The position numbers were made by a program, and so were the translations under genes. Shown here one piece after another: positions 1 through 10,195 of a stretch of DNA of 64,000 bases. The stretch comes from Thermoleophilaceae bacterium. Lineage in GTDB: Bacteria; Actinomycetota; Thermoleophilia; Solirubrobacterales; Thermoleophilaceae. A model generated the notes under the pieces. The model had not been told where the DNA came from. It ran no database searches and worked only from the letters and a program-made list of their open reading frames with translations. The stretch is from the NCBI GenBank assembly GCA_036378175.1, contig DASUWY010000079.1, positions 1 to 64,000 on the forward strand, in the 5' to 3' direction. Numbering within the stretch: position 1 is the stretch's first letter; each line of letters starts with the position of its first letter.

Positions 1-1320
1 CGGGTCGATGATCACGGGGAGATAGAGCCGCTGCGGGTTCGCGCGGCTGAAGCCCGCGTTCTTGTCTCCCGACCACTGCATCGGCGTGCGCACGCCGTGG
101 CGGTCGCCCAGGTAGAAGTTGTCCCCCATCCCGATCTCGTCGCCGTAGTAGAGGACCGGCGAGCCGGGCAGCGAGAACATGATCGCGTGCATCAGCTCGA
201 TCTCGTCGCGGCCGTTGTCGAGCAGCGGAGCGAGCCGGCGGCGGATCCCGAGGTTGAGCTTCATGCGCGGGTCCTTCGCGTACTCGGAGTACATGTAGTC
301 GCGCTCCTCGTCGGTGACCATCTCGAGCGTGAGCTCGTCGTGGTTGCGGAGGAAGAGCCCCCACTGGCAGTTGTCCGGGATATGCGGAGTCTGCGCGAGG
401 ATCTCGTACATCGGCACCGCCTCCTCGCGGCGCACCGCCATGAACATGCGCGGCATCACCGGGAAGTGGAACGCCATGTGACATTCATCCCCGTCCCCGA
501 AGTACTGAACCACGTCGGCGGGCCACTGGTTGGCCTCGGCCAGCAGCACCCGGTCCGGATAGTTCTCGTCTATCTCCTTGCGGATGCGCTTGAGGTAGTC
601 GTGGGTCTCCGGCAGGTTCTCGCAGTTGGTGCCCTCGCGTTCGAAGAGATACGGCACGGCGTCGAGCCTGAAGCCGTCCAGGCCGAGGTCGAGCCAGAAG
701 CGCAGCACGTCGAGCATCGCCTGCTGCACCTCGGGGTTGTCGTAGTTGAGGTCCGGCTGGTGGGAGAAGAAGCGGTGCCAGTAGTAGGCGCCCGCCACCG
801 GGTCCCAGGTCCAGTTGGAGGACTCGGTGTCCACGAAGATGACGCGGGCGTCCTGGTAGCGCTCGTCGGTGTCCGACCACACGTAGAAGTCGCGCTCGGG
901 CGAGCCCGCCGGCGCCTGCCGTGCGCGCTGGAACCACGGGTGATCGCTTGAGGTGTGGTTCATCACGAGGTCCGCGATCACGCGGATGCGGCGCGCATGG
1001 GCGGCGTCGATGAACTCGTGCACGTCGTCAACGGTGCCGTAGTCCGGGTGCACCTTCGTGAAGTCCGCGATGTCGTAGCCGCCGTCGCGCAGCGGCGAGT
1101 TGTAGAAGGGCAGGAGCCAGATGCAGTCGATGCCGAGCCACTGGAGGTAGTCGAGCTTCTCCGTGAGCCCGCGGAAGTCGCCCGAGCCATCGCCGTTGCC
1201 GTCGAAGAAGCCTCGGATGTGGATCTCATAGAACACCGCGCTCTTGAACCAGAGCGGCTCCGCCTCGAACCACTGGCGGGTCTGGGCCTGCGCCGTGCTG
1301 GGCTGCTGAAGCGTGGCCAT
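1..1320 (-). CDS. treS: Trehalose synthase TreS (maltose alpha-D-glucosyltransferase), cut by the window edge
   Basis: A GH13 enzyme that interconverts maltose and trehalose in the cytoplasm. 440 N-terminal residues are visible and the frame stays open to position 1, so the C-terminus lies outside the window. The (beta/alpha)8 motifs are clear: the predicted nucleophile is Asp220 in [11 protein letters not shown], the acid/base is Glu262 in LLAEANQW, and the transition-state Asp is in [11 protein letters not shown]. The start is the ATG at 1320, six bases after the glgE stop, so the two are probably co-transcribed. In the known GlgE pathway TreS supplies maltose that a maltokinase phosphorylates for GlgE; that kinase would be expected to the left. 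Family assignment is secure. Confidence 0.96.
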   Translation of the reverse strand, partial: MATLQQPSTAQAQTRQWFEAEPLWFKSAVFYEIHIRGFFDGNGDGSGDFRGLTEKLDYLQWLGIDCIWLLPFYNSPLRDGGYDIADFTKVHPDYGTVDDVHEFIDAAHARRIRVIADLVMNHTSSDHPWFQRARQAPAGSPERDFYVWSDTDERYQDARVIFVDTESSNWTWDPVAGAYYWHRFFSHQPDLNYDNPEVQQAMLDVLRFWLDLGLDGFRLDAVPYLFEREGTNCENLPETHDYLKRIRKEIDENYPDRVLLAEANQWPADVVQYFGDGDECHMAFHFPVMPRMFMAVRREEAVPMYEILAQTPHIPDNCQWGLFLRNHDELTLEMVTDEERDYMYSEYAKDPRMKLNLGIRRRLAPLLDNGRDEIELMHAIMFSLPGSPVLYYGDEIGMGDNFYLGDRHGVRTPMQWSGDKNAGFSRANPQRLYLPVIIDP

Positions 1321-1325
1321 CCGCG

Positions 1326-3287
1326 TCAGCTCTCCACGCACACGATGTGCGCCTGCCTCACGCCGGGCTCGAGGCGCACGTAGTTCTGCCCGATGCGCCA
1401 CTGGTAGCGCTCGTCCGTGAGGAGGTCGTGCGCGGTGAAGCTGGGCGGCAGGCCGAGGTGCGCGGGGACCACCGCCAGGCCCTCCTGCGCCTGGAACGGA
1501 TCGATGTTCACCACGCACACAACCGTGTTGCCGGGCGACTGCTTGGCGTAGGCGATCAGCGCCTCGTTGGCGGTGTCGAGGAACGTGACGTTCGAGAGCT
1601 CCTGCAGCGCCGGGTTGGCACGGCGGATCTCGTTCACCCGCTTGATCATCGGCAGCAGCGGCCCGTCGAGCTTGCGCTTCTTCACCTCGTACTTCTCTGA
1701 GTCGAGGTACTCCTCGGAGCCCTCGCGCACCGCCGTGTTCTCGAAGTTTTCGTAGCCCGAGTAGAGCCCGTAGCTCGGGCTGAGCGTGGCGGCGAGCACG
1801 AGCCGCGCCTCGAAGGCCGCCGGGCCGCCGTGCTGGAGGTAGGCGTGGAGGATGTCGGGCGTGTTTGCGAAGAAGTTCGGCCGGAAGTACTCCTGCTCGC
1901 CCGAGTACGCCAGTTCGGACACGTACTCGCTGAGCTCCCAGCGCGAGTTCTTCCAGGTGAAGTAGGTATAGGACTGGCTGAAGCCGAGCTTGCCCAGATG
2001 GCGCATCACGGCGCGGCGCGTGAACGCCTCAGCCAGGAACACCACGTCGCGGTCCTGCTTGTGAACCTCGCGGATGAGCCACTCCCAGAACGGGAACGGC
2101 TTGGTGTGCGGGTTGTCCACCCGGAACACCTTCACGCCGCAGTCCACCCACTGGAGCATCACCTTGCGCAGCGCCTCCCACAGGCCGCGCCAGTCCTCGG
2201 ACTCCCAGTTCACGTTGTAGATGTCCTGGTAGCGCTTGGGCGGGTTCTCGGCGTACTTGAGCGTGCCGTCCGGGCGGCGGTGGAACCACTCTGGATGCTC
2301 GGTGAGCCACGGGTGATCGGCCGAGCACTGGATCGCGAAGTCGAGCGCCACGTCCATGCCCAGCTCCGCCGCCGAGCTCGCGAGTGACCGCACGTCGTCG
2401 AGCGTGCCGAGGTCGGGATGCACCGCGTCGTGGCCGCCGCTCTCGTCGCCGATCGCCCAGGGGGATCCCGGGTCCTTCTTCTTCGCCACGAGGGCGTTGT
2501 TGCGCCCCTTGCGGTTGGTGTGGCCGATCGGGTGGATCGGGGGCAGGTACACCACGTCGAAGCCGAGGTCGGCGAGCTTCGGAAGTGCCTTCTCCACTCC
2601 CTTGAGGCCGCCCCACGAGCGCGGGAAGAGCTCGTACCAGGCGCCGAACTTCGCGCGCACTCTGTCCACCTCGATGCGCAGCGGCTCAGGCAGGGTGGCG
2701 TCGCCGTGGCGCTCCTCGTGGCGCTCGATCGCCTCGAACAGCTCCGGGCCGAGCACGAGGTCGTGCTTGGCGCTCTCCGGGATGGCGGGATTCTCGAGCT
2801 CGGCAAGCGCGTGCTCGATCAGCTGGCGGTCGGCCTCGTCCTTCGCCCGGCCCGCGGCGTCGCGAAGAAGCACGATCCCCTCCGACAGCTCGCCCGCCAG
2901 ATCGCTCTGGCCGGCAATGATCTTGCGCTCCAGCTCGTCGCGCCAGGTGGCGAAGCGGTCAGTCCACGCCTCGATCGTGAACTGCCAGCCCCCCTGACGG
3001 TCCACCTGGAACGCACCTTCCCAGCGCACGCCGTCGAGATGGCGGTCGATCGGGGCGAGCGGCGCCTCGCGCCAGCGTCTCTCGCCGGGCCCGCGGTAGC
3101 GCGCCACGGCGCGGATGATGTCGTGGCCGTCGCGGAAGATGTCCGCGGACACGGTCACCGTGTCGCCCACCACTCGTTTCGCGGGATACCGTCCGCCGTC
3201 CACCGCGGGACTCGGATATTGGATCTGGAGCCGCGGAGGCGGTTGCGTGCTGGACGGAACGGGCACGACTGAGGTCGAAGTATCCAC
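1326..3287 (-). CDS. glgE: GlgE, alpha-1,4-glucan:maltose-1-phosphate maltosyltransferase
   Basis: GH13_3 enzyme that transfers maltosyl units from maltose-1-phosphate to the non-reducing end of alpha-glucan. With the GTG start at 3287 it is 653 residues, normal for GlgE. The predicted nucleophile is Asp391 ([10 protein letters not shown]) and the acid/base Glu420 (VFLAEAF); their spacing of 29 equals that of the characterised Streptomyces coelicolor enzyme (D394/E423, from memory). The N-terminal segment with YPAKRVVGD matches the usual start of the family. The frame stays open far upstream, but that part is antisense to malQ. No clear ribosome binding site is seen; a second GTG at 3266 is possible. 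treS follows directly. Confidence 0.95.
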   Translation of the reverse strand: MDTSTSVVPVPSSTQPPPRLQIQYPSPAVDGGRYPAKRVVGDTVTVSADIFRDGHDIIRAVARYRGPGERRWREAPLAPIDRHLDGVRWEGAFQVDRQGGWQFTIEAWTDRFATWRDELERKIIAGQSDLAGELSEGIVLLRDAAGRAKDEADRQLIEHALAELENPAIPESAKHDLVLGPELFEAIERHEERHGDATLPEPLRIEVDRVRAKFGAWYELFPRSWGGLKGVEKALPKLADLGFDVVYLPPIHPIGHTNRKGRNNALVAKKKDPGSPWAIGDESGGHDAVHPDLGTLDDVRSLASSAAELGMDVALDFAIQCSADHPWLTEHPEWFHRRPDGTLKYAENPPKRYQDIYNVNWESEDWRGLWEALRKVMLQWVDCGVKVFRVDNPHTKPFPFWEWLIREVHKQDRDVVFLAEAFTRRAVMRHLGKLGFSQSYTYFTWKNSRWELSEYVSELAYSGEQEYFRPNFFANTPDILHAYLQHGGPAAFEARLVLAATLSPSYGLYSGYENFENTAVREGSEEYLDSEKYEVKKRKLDGPLLPMIKRVNEIRRANPALQELSNVTFLDTANEALIAYAKQSPGNTVVCVVNIDPFQAQEGLAVVPAHLGLPPSFTAHDLLTDERYQWRIGQNYVRLEPGVRQAHIVCVES

Positions 3288-3296
3288 CTGACGCTC

Positions 3297-4547
3297 GTGC
3301 AAAACACATCCGCCCGCCTGCCGCGATCGAGCGGCGTCCAACTTCACCCGACGTCGCTCGCCAGCGGGCGGCTCGATCGCGACGCTTACCGCTTCGTCGA
3401 TTGGCTGGCAGATGCGGGGCAAACGTGGTGGCAGATGCTGCCGCTCGGCCCGCCCGACCGGCACCGTTCGCCGTACAAGGCGCGCTCGGCGTTCGCCTGC
3501 TGGCCCGGGCTGCTGGCGAACCCTCGCGCGCGTGTGACGAGCGAGGAGGAGCTCGACTTCCGCGAGCGGCACGCGTACTGGATCGGCGACTGGGAGCGAC
3601 TCGCCGGGCGCGGCTCTGTGGCGGACCAGGTGCGCTTCGAGCGGGAGTGGACGGCTCTGCGGTCGTACGCGCGAGACCGCGGGGTGCGCCTGTTCGGCGA
3701 CATCCCGATCTACGTGGCGGAGGGCAGTTCGGACTTCCTGGCACATCGCGAGCTCTTCCAGCGCGGCGTGGTGGCGGGCGCGCCGCCCGACGCCTACACG
3801 GACAAGGGGCAGCTCTGGGGCAACCCGCTGTACGACTGGCCGGCGCTGCGGCGGCGGCGCTACCGCTGGTGGGTGGAGCGACTGCGGCGCTCGTTCGAGC
3901 TGTTCGACCTCGTGCGCATCGACCACTTCCGCGGCTTCGTGGCGTACTGGGCGGTGCCGGAGGGCGCGCGCACCGCGAGGGAGGGGAGCTTCCGGCGCGG
4001 GCCTGGGCGCGCCGTGTTCGATGCGGCGTACCGGGAGCTCGGGTCCGACCTCCCGATCGTGGCCGAGGACCTCGGCGTGATCACCCCGCCGGTGGAGCGG
4101 CTGCGGGACTCGCTCGGGCTGCCCGGAATGGTGGTGATCCAGTTCGGCTTCGAGCCGGACGAGCCGCGCTCCGTGCACCGGCTCGAGAACCACGAGGAGA
4201 ACCGGATCGTGTACACGGGCACGCACGATCACGACACGGCGCGCGGGTGGTTCGAGTCGCTTTCGCCCGGGCGCCGGGCGCTGGTGGACGAGGAGCTGGC
4301 CGCGCGCGGTATTCGCGAGCGCCAGCCTTGGTGGGCGCTGATCCGGCTCGCTTTCTCCTCGCCCGCGCGCGTGGCGATGGTGCAGGCGCAGGATGTGCTC
4401 GGGCTCGGGAGCGAGGCGCGGATGAACGATCCGGCGCGCGCGAGCGGTCAGTGGCGGTGGAAGCTTTCGCCGGGGGCCTTGAACGTGAGGCTGGCGCGCA
4501 AGCTGCGGGAAGTCACCGGCGAAGCCGAACGCTTACGGCAGCAGTAA
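3297..4547 (+). CDS. malQ: 4-alpha-glucanotransferase (amylomaltase, GH77)
   Basis: Cytoplasmic disproportionating enzyme moving maltooligosaccharide segments between 1,4-glucans. The 416 residues open with the GH77 block SSGVQLHPTSL and continue with LFGDIPIYV, GQLWGNPLYDW, the nucleophile Asp209 in VRIDHFRGF, the acid/base Glu257 in IVAEDLG and the late THDHDTARGW block. It is somewhat shorter than the roughly 500-residue bacterial average, but all catalytic blocks are present. The GTG start at 3297 is only 9 bases from the divergent glgE GTG, leaving no free promoter space; the first codons of one or both genes may therefore double as promoter. Context fits alpha-glucan turnover with glgE and glgP. 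Confidence 0.94.
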   Translation: MQNTSARLPRSSGVQLHPTSLASGRLDRDAYRFVDWLADAGQTWWQMLPLGPPDRHRSPYKARSAFACWPGLLANPRARVTSEEELDFRERHAYWIGDWERLAGRGSVADQVRFEREWTALRSYARDRGVRLFGDIPIYVAEGSSDFLAHRELFQRGVVAGAPPDAYTDKGQLWGNPLYDWPALRRRRYRWWVERLRRSFELFDLVRIDHFRGFVAYWAVPEGARTAREGSFRRGPGRAVFDAAYRELGSDLPIVAEDLGVITPPVERLRDSLGLPGMVVIQFGFEPDEPRSVHRLENHEENRIVYTGTHDHDTARGWFESLSPGRRALVDEELAARGIRERQPWWALIRLAFSSPARVAMVQAQDVLGLGSEARMNDPARASGQWRWKLSPGALNVRLARKLREVTGEAERLRQQ

Positions 4548-4592
4548 GCGTCGGTCGGGGGGCTGTCCCACCTAGGTGTTGTGTGGCAACAG

Positions 4593-5330
4593 CTAGTTGG
4601 GATGGCGGCCGGCCACTCCCCGGATGAACGCGGAGCGCGCGCTCACCTTGAGGTGCCGGTAGGCGTAGGTGGCGTCGCCGCGCAGACGCTTCCAGCGCGT
4701 CGTCTCGTAGCTGATCAGCGTGGACGGCCGCACGGCGGGCTCGACGCCGTCACGCGCGAGCACGTCGAGGGCGCGTTCCGCTATGGCGATCTGCCCGAAC
4801 GCGGTCGGATGCACGTGGTCGGCCATCACGAGGTTGCGCGCCCCGAAGTCGCTCAGGTCGAGCACGAGCGCGCCGGTGTCCGAAGCCGCGCTGCACACAA
4901 CCGCGTTCAGGTCTCGCACCTTCTCCCCCGCGCGCGGCCGGCCGAGGTCGAGCGGCGCCGTTAGCGCCAGCACGCGCTCGCAGCGGCCGGCCAGGAACCC
5001 GATCGCCTCGCGGAAGGCGGCCTCGAACGCGGGCGCGTCCCACTCGACCGCGCGAACGTCGTTCACCCCGATGTAGAGGCAGCCGAGCTCGTAGCGCGCA
5101 TCGGGACGCGGGGAGCGCCGGCGGAAGGCCGGGATCTGCTCGCCCACCACGTCCGCCACTCGCGCGCCATCGGTGGCGTAGCCCGTGTACGGCAGGCCCA
5201 GCCCGCGCGCCACCCACTGCGCCCAGGACTGGAGCGCCACGCCCCACTGGAGCTCGCCGCCACCATTGGTGATCGAGTCGCCGAACGCGAGCACACCCAG
5301 CGTGCATGAGGTATCGCCATTCGCGCCCAA
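4593..5330 (-). CDS. SGNH/GDSL-family esterase or lipase
   Basis: A 245-residue SGNH hydrolase. Block I is LAFGDSITNGGG with predicted nucleophile Ser19, block III is GVND (Asn90), and block V is DHVHPTAFG with Asp171 and His174. There is no signal peptide, so it is probably cytoplasmic. The longest supported start is a TTG at 5330, because no ATG lies in frame before block I; a GTG a few codons before the GDS motif would be too close to the first strand. It is inserted between malQ and glgP, head-to-head with glgP (49 bases apart). Substrate cannot be predicted; a role in polysaccharide deacylation is only a guess from context. Confidence 0.85.
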   Translation of the reverse strand: MGANGDTSCTLGVLAFGDSITNGGGELQWGVALQSWAQWVARGLGLPYTGYATDGARVADVVGEQIPAFRRRSPRPDARYELGCLYIGVNDVRAVEWDAPAFEAAFREAIGFLAGRCERVLALTAPLDLGRPRAGEKVRDLNAVVCSAASDTGALVLDLSDFGARNLVMADHVHPTAFGQIAIAERALDVLARDGVEPAVRPSTLISYETTRWKRLRGDATYAYRHLKVSARSAFIRGVAGRHPN

Positions 5331-5379
5331 AACGAGCCGCCAGGGTAGCCCGCGACCCGACTTCGCGATAATCCCGCGC

Positions 5380-7527
5380 GTGAGGGACGGGCGGCCTGAT
5401 CTAGAACGCGCTGCGGCCGAACTGGCCGAGCGGATTCCCGATCCGCTCGAGCCGCTCGCGCGGCTCGCCTACAACTACCGCTGGAGCTGGCACCCCGACG
5501 GCCCGTCGCTCTTCCGCGACGTGGACCGGCACCGGTGGAAGCAGTGCGGCCAGAACCCGGTGCGCCTGCTCGAGGAGGCGCCGATGCCGTCGCTCCACCG
5601 TGCCGCGGCCGACGGCTGGCTGCTCGAGCGCGCAGCGCGGCTCGAGGCGGACGTGCAGGCGGATCTCGAGCGGCCGTGGAGCGACGACTTCGAATGGGAC
5701 AGGCCGGTCGCGTTCTTCTGCGCCGAGTACGGCATCCACGTGTCGCTCCCCGTCTACTCCGGGGGCCTCGGCGCGCTCGCCGGCGACTTCGTGAAGGAGG
5801 CGTCGGACCGCGCGCTGCCGTTCGTGGCCGTCGGCCTGATGTACCGGCAGGGCTACTTCCGGCAGCGCATCGACGCATCCGGCTGGCAGCACGAGTACTG
5901 GGTCGACACCGATCCGGACCGCCTGCCGGCCGCGCTCGTCACCGGAGAGGACGGCTCGCCCGTGACGATCGAGGTGCCCGTGGCGCAGCGCCAGGTCCTC
6001 GTTCAGATCTGGCGCGTGGAGGTGGGGCGCGTGCCGCTCTTCCTGCTCGACGCGGACCTTCCCGAGAACAGCCTCATGGACCGCTGGATCAGCTCGCGTC
6101 TCTACGTGGGCGATCCCGGTACCCGGCTCGCCCAGTACATCGTGCTCGGCGTGGGCGGCGTGCGCGCGCTGCGGGCGCTCGGGATCCGGCCGAGCACCCT
6201 CCACCTGAACGAGGGGCACGCCGCGTGGGCGCCGCTCGAGGTCGCGCGCGAGGAGGTGGCGGGCGGCGCCGCGCTCGGAGATGCGATCGAGTCGGCCCGC
6301 GCGCAGACCGTGTTCACCACCCACACGCCGGTGCCCGCGGGCAACGACACGTACCCCGCCGATCAGGTGGCGCAGGAGATTCAGCAACTCGCCGCCGAAC
6401 TCGACGTCGACGCGTCCGAGATCATCAGGCTTGGCCGCACCCATCAGGACGACGAGCACGAGCCCTTCGGAGTCACGCAGTTCGCGCTCAGGAACAGTCA
6501 CGCCGCCGGCGGCGTGAGCCGGCGCCACGGCCAGGTGGCGCGCGACATGTGGCGCGAGCTGTGGCCCGGCACTCCGGTGGAGAACGTGCCGATCAAGCAC
6601 GTGACGAACGGCGTGCACATCCCAACCTGGGTGGGCGGCCCGATGCGGGAGCTGCTCGACCGCCACCTTGGCGAGGACTGGCTCGACCGTGCGGACGATC
6701 CCGCCACCTGGGAGGTGGTGGACTCGATCCCTGACGAGGAACTTTGGGACGTGCGCTGCCGCCAGCGTGCCGCGCTCGTGGACTTCGCCCGCGCCCGGAG
6801 CGTGGCGGACCGCTTGGGCCGCAACGACCTGCCGAGCTACGTCGAGGCAGCCGTGCGCACGTTCGATCCGGACGCGCTCACTCTCGGCTTCGCGCGCCGA
6901 GCCGCCACGTACAAGAGGCTCCTGCTGCTGGGCCACGACCCGGAGCGCACGCTCGCGCTGCTCGGCGGCGACCGCCCCGTACAGGTGCTGCTCGCCGGCA
7001 AGGCGCACCCGCGGGACGACGAGGCCAAGGGCGCGCTGCAGGCGCTCTTCCACCTCAAGGGCGCGCCCGTGGTGGGCGAGCGGGTGATCTTCCTCGACGA
7101 CTATGACCTCGCCACGGGCGCCTGGCTGACCCAGGGCTGCGACGTGTGGCTCAACCTGCCGCGGCCCCCGCTCGAGGCCAGCGGCACGAGCGGCATGAAG
7201 TCCGTGATGAACGGCGGCCTTCAGCTCAGCGTGCTCGACGGCTGGTGGGCGGAGGGCTACGACGGCTCGAACGGCTGGGCGCTGTCCGGGGACGTGGAGC
7301 ACGACCACGCGGCGCAGGACGCGCGGCACGCGGCGGAGCTCTACAGGGTGCTCGAGGAGGAAGTGGTGCCGACGTTCTACGACCGCAACGAGAACGGCAT
7401 CCCCGGCGCCTGGCTCGAACGCATGCGCGACTCGCTGCGCACTCTCGGGCCGCGCTTCTCCGCGAGCCGGATGCTGGCGGAGTACTCGGCGGGCGCATAC
7501 CGCCCGCGCGCAGTTGTGGACCGTTAG
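5380..7527 (+). CDS. glgP: Alpha-glucan (glycogen) phosphorylase, short form
   Basis: PLP-dependent GT35 enzyme releasing glucose-1-phosphate from glycogen or maltodextrin. From the GTG at 5380 it has 715 residues, typical of the short bacterial subfamily, which starts with the LAYNYRWSWHPD block seen here. The PLP-lysine motif SGTSGMK is present (Lys607), followed by MNGGLQLSVLDGWW, and the substrate/phosphate region HLNEGHAAW lies in the middle. An open frame continues upstream to 5185, but that part overlaps the divergent SGNH gene and lacks family similarity. Together with malQ and glgE it gives a synthesis-and-breakdown set for alpha-glucan. Confidence 0.94.
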   Translation: MRDGRPDLERAAAELAERIPDPLEPLARLAYNYRWSWHPDGPSLFRDVDRHRWKQCGQNPVRLLEEAPMPSLHRAAADGWLLERAARLEADVQADLERPWSDDFEWDRPVAFFCAEYGIHVSLPVYSGGLGALAGDFVKEASDRALPFVAVGLMYRQGYFRQRIDASGWQHEYWVDTDPDRLPAALVTGEDGSPVTIEVPVAQRQVLVQIWRVEVGRVPLFLLDADLPENSLMDRWISSRLYVGDPGTRLAQYIVLGVGGVRALRALGIRPSTLHLNEGHAAWAPLEVAREEVAGGAALGDAIESARAQTVFTTHTPVPAGNDTYPADQVAQEIQQLAAELDVDASEIIRLGRTHQDDEHEPFGVTQFALRNSHAAGGVSRRHGQVARDMWRELWPGTPVENVPIKHVTNGVHIPTWVGGPMRELLDRHLGEDWLDRADDPATWEVVDSIPDEELWDVRCRQRAALVDFARARSVADRLGRNDLPSYVEAAVRTFDPDALTLGFARRAATYKRLLLLGHDPERTLALLGGDRPVQVLLAGKAHPRDDEAKGALQALFHLKGAPVVGERVIFLDDYDLATGAWLTQGCDVWLNLPRPPLEASGTSGMKSVMNGGLQLSVLDGWWAEGYDGSNGWALSGDVEHDHAAQDARHAAELYRVLEEEVVPTFYDRNENGIPGAWLERMRDSLRTLGPRFSASRMLAEYSAGAYRPRAVVDR

Positions 7528-7553
7528 CGGGCTCGAGGCCTGGGCGCCTATCG

Positions 7554-8159
7554 CTAGAGGAGACTTCCGATGCCGTGCGCTGCGGCGCGGCCGAGGATGA
7601 TCTCGAGCAGCACGCCCGCGCCGCCCAGGGCGAGGGCGACGAATACGAACGCGATGTCCTCGAGCAGCACCCCCAGTGACAGGATCACGACTCCCAGGGA
7701 GGGCAGCGTGTCGAGCCCCGTGAACGGCGGCGCCAGGAACGCGCCAACCGTGAGCACGGCAACGAGCACGCCGAAGACGGCGTTGCTCAGCCGATGATTG
7801 AACAGCGGGCGCAGGCGCGGCCGCGAGAAGCGCTCGAGCCAGCGGATGATCTTCATGAGGCGAGTGAGGAACGCCCGCTGCTTGTCCCCCACGAGCTGGA
7901 TGCGGCACCAACGCTGCGGCAGCCAGATCTCGTCGCGGCCCACTATGAGCTGCAACGCGAGCAGCACGGCGATGATCTCGAACACGTGGGTGGCGCCGCC
8001 GGTGGGCAGCGGAAGCGCCGGCACCCCGAGCAGCAGGATGAACAGCAGCGCGAAGCTCTTCTCCTCGAACAGGTCGACGATGCTGCCGACCGTCTTGTCG
8101 CCGTCGCTGTCGAGCCAGCGCTCGAGTTGCACGCTGACGGGCTGGGGAGGCGCGGGCAA
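7554..8159 (-). CDS. ExoD-family (exopolysaccharide synthesis ExoD-like) membrane protein
   Basis: A 201-residue integral membrane protein with the ExoD family pattern: an N-terminal soluble stretch (GSIVDLFEEKSFALLFILLLGVP), the conserved LPLPTGG loop, a positively charged middle region and two further hydrophobic hairpins. ExoD in Rhizobium was linked to exopolysaccharide production and alkali tolerance; the molecular role is unknown. The TTG at 8159 is the outermost start. A TATAGT hexamer on the minus strand (8174-8169) lies about 9 bases upstream, which would fit a leaderless or near-leaderless transcript. It converges on glgP and is divergent from the VOC gene. Confidence 0.8.
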   Translation of the reverse strand: MPAPPQPVSVQLERWLDSDGDKTVGSIVDLFEEKSFALLFILLLGVPALPLPTGGATHVFEIIAVLLALQLIVGRDEIWLPQRWCRIQLVGDKQRAFLTRLMKIIRWLERFSRPRLRPLFNHRLSNAVFGVLVAVLTVGAFLAPPFTGLDTLPSLGVVILSLGVLLEDIAFVFVALALGGAGVLLEIILGRAAAHGIGSLL

Positions 8160-8220
8160 AGTCCGCCCACTATAAGTTGGAGTTGCCTCGCGTCACAGCG
8201 GCATCCGAAAGGAGATCCCC

Positions 8221-9000
8221 ATGCCCGAGTACGCACCCGGAACCCCCTCCTGGGTTGACCTGTCCTCATCGGATCCAGATGCTTCGGCGGCCTTCTACGG
8301 CGAGCTGATGGGCTGGAAGCCCGCGGAAACCGGGCCTTCGGACGAGACGGGCGGCTACCGCATGTTCCAGTACGAGGGGAAGAACGTCGGCGGACTGATG
8401 GGACACATGCAGGAGGGCCAGCCCACAGCGTGGTCCACCTACATCAGCGTGACCGACGCCGATGAGACGGCGAGCAAGGTCCAGGATGCCGGCGGAAGCG
8501 TGATCGTCGAACCGATGGACGTGCTCGACATCGGTCGGATGGCGGTGTTCAGCGATCCCACCGGAGCCGTGTTCGGGGTCTGGCAGCCGAAGAGCTTCAA
8601 GGGCGCCGACCTGGTGAACGAGCCGGGATCGGTGTGCTGGAACGAGGTGCTCACCCGCGACGCGGACACGGACAAGCCGTTCTATCAGCAGGTGTTCGGC
8701 TGGACGGCTGGCCGCCCACAGTTCGAGGGCGCGCCCGACACCTACACGGTGTGGGAGATCGACGGCCGCCCGGTGGGCGGCATGATGCAGATGTCGGACG
8801 AGTACTTCCCTGCCGACGTGCCGCCGCACTGGTCGGTGTGCTTCGCCGTGAATGATGCGGACGCCACCGTGGCGAAAGCGCGCGAGCTGGGCGCGACGAT
8901 CACGAACGAGCCGATGGACATGCCGATCGGCCGCTTCGCCGGGATCATCGACCCTCAGGGCGCGTCGTTCGCGATCATGCAGCCGGCTTGGAGCGCCTAA
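8221..9000 (+). CDS. Two-domain VOC (glyoxalase/bleomycin-resistance-like) protein
   Basis: A 259-residue protein with two consecutive VOC modules of about 120 residues, each containing the betaalphabetabetabeta fold pattern (residues about 5-120 and 130-256). Strong ribosome binding site AAAGGAG 6 bases before the ATG. The pattern of PGTPSWVDLSS at the start and IIDPQGASFAIMQP at the end is common in actinobacterial two-domain VOC proteins of unknown activity. Catalytic metal ligands cannot be assigned safely. Its stop overlaps by 4 bases the stop of the convergent thiolase. No signal peptide, so cytoplasmic. Confidence 0.88.
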   Translation: MPEYAPGTPSWVDLSSSDPDASAAFYGELMGWKPAETGPSDETGGYRMFQYEGKNVGGLMGHMQEGQPTAWSTYISVTDADETASKVQDAGGSVIVEPMDVLDIGRMAVFSDPTGAVFGVWQPKSFKGADLVNEPGSVCWNEVLTRDADTDKPFYQQVFGWTAGRPQFEGAPDTYTVWEIDGRPVGGMMQMSDEYFPADVPPHWSVCFAVNDADATVAKARELGATITNEPMDMPIGRFAGIIDPQGASFAIMQPAWSA

Positions 9001-10151
9001 GCCGCGCGCAGGATCAGCGCGTAGCCCTGGCCGCCGCCGCCGCAGAGCGTGGCGGCGCCGTACTCCACCCCGCGGCGCCGCATCTCGTGCACGAGCGTGA
9101 CCGCCATTCGCGCTCCGGTGGAGCCGAGCGCGTGCCCCAGCGCCACCGAATTCCCGTTCAGGTTGACGATGTCCTCGCTCAGCCCGAGCATGCGCGTGGC
9201 GTGCAGCGCCACCGACGCGAACGCCTCGTTTATCTCCACCACGCCCAGATCGCCCGCTTCCAACCCGGCCTTGCCGAGCGCCTGTTGGAGGGCGATGGCG
9301 GGCACCGTGTGGAGATAGGCGAAGCGCTCGGCGCACATACCGCTCGCCACGATCTCCGCCAGCGGCTCGATGCCAAGCTCATGCGCGCGCTCGGGGCTCA
9401 TCACCGTTACGGCGGCGGCGCCGTCCGAGAGCTGTGAGGCGTTGCCGGCCGTGATCGTCCCGCCGGGCGCGAACGCCGGCGGAAGCTCGGCGAGCGACTC
9501 TAGGGTGGTGTCCGCCCTGATGCCCTCGTCCTGCTCCAGCACCTCGAGAGCAACCATCTCCTCCGCGGAGCGGCCGCTGTCGCGCGCCTCCGCGGCGCGC
9601 CGGTGCGAGCGTGCCGCCCACTCGTCCTGTTCCTCGCGCGCGATGCCGAGCTCGTCGTTCACCTCGTCCGACGACTCGCCCATGTGCTGCCCGGTGAACG
9701 TGGACCAGAGCCCGTCGTAGATCATCGCGTCCACCACATCGGCGGCCCCGAGCCGGGCGCCCCAGCGCGCCTTGCGCAGGAGGTACGGCGCGTTGGTCAT
9801 CGACTCCATCCCGCCCGCCACGGCCGTGCCGATCTCGCCGAGGCGGATGAGCTGGTCGGCGTACGCGATCGCGGTGAGGCTCGAGAGGCACACGTTGTTG
9901 AGCGTGATGGCCGGAACCTCCTTCGGGAGCCCGGCGGCCACCGCGGCCTGGCGCGAGCTGATCTGCCCCGTGCCCGCCTGCACCACATGACCCATCACCA
10001 CGTGGTCGATCTCGTCCGCGGGCACGCCCGCGCGATCCACCGCCTCGCGAATCGCCACCGCTCCGAGGTCCACGGCCGCACACGAGCGCAGGCCGCCGCC
10101 GAACTTCCCGACCGGGGTCCTGACCGCAGAAGTTATGACCGAGCGATTCAT
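8997..10151 (-). CDS. Acetyl-CoA C-acetyltransferase (thiolase)
   Basis: A 384-residue thiolase that condenses or cleaves acyl-CoA and acetyl-CoA. All catalytic elements are visible: Cys88 (NNVCLSSLTAI) for acyl transfer, the NEAFA block, His340 in GHALGSTGARM and Cys370 in LCGGGGQG. Length is normal for biosynthetic-type thiolases. It stands alone between a VOC gene and a divergent flavin oxidoreductase, so context does not say whether it serves beta-oxidation or acetoacetyl-CoA synthesis. It could process CoA products of the catabolic locus to the right, but that is inference. Convergent 4-base overlap with the VOC gene. Confidence 0.94.
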   Translation of the reverse strand: MNRSVITSAVRTPVGKFGGGLRSCAAVDLGAVAIREAVDRAGVPADEIDHVVMGHVVQAGTGQISSRQAAVAAGLPKEVPAITLNNVCLSSLTAIAYADQLIRLGEIGTAVAGGMESMTNAPYLLRKARWGARLGAADVVDAMIYDGLWSTFTGQHMGESSDEVNDELGIAREEQDEWAARSHRRAAEARDSGRSAEEMVALEVLEQDEGIRADTTLESLAELPPAFAPGGTITAGNASQLSDGAAAVTVMSPERAHELGIEPLAEIVASGMCAERFAYLHTVPAIALQQALGKAGLEAGDLGVVEINEAFASVALHATRMLGLSEDIVNLNGNSVALGHALGSTGARMAVTLVHEMRRRGVEYGAATLCGGGGQGYALILRAA

Positions 10152-10195
10152 GGCTGGCGAAGGCCGTCAGACCGAGTGTAAGGTCGGCTTCGAGG

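Noticed and set aside
5401-7911. Long minus-strand open frame antisense to glgP
   Set aside because: Composition is His/Arg/Val-rich without any family motif, while glgP on the other strand is unambiguous.
8164-8178. Promoter between the ExoD-like and VOC genes from a TATAGT hexamer
   Set aside because: A -10-like hexamer exists on the minus strand, but no matching -35 was found, so it is mentioned only with the gene.
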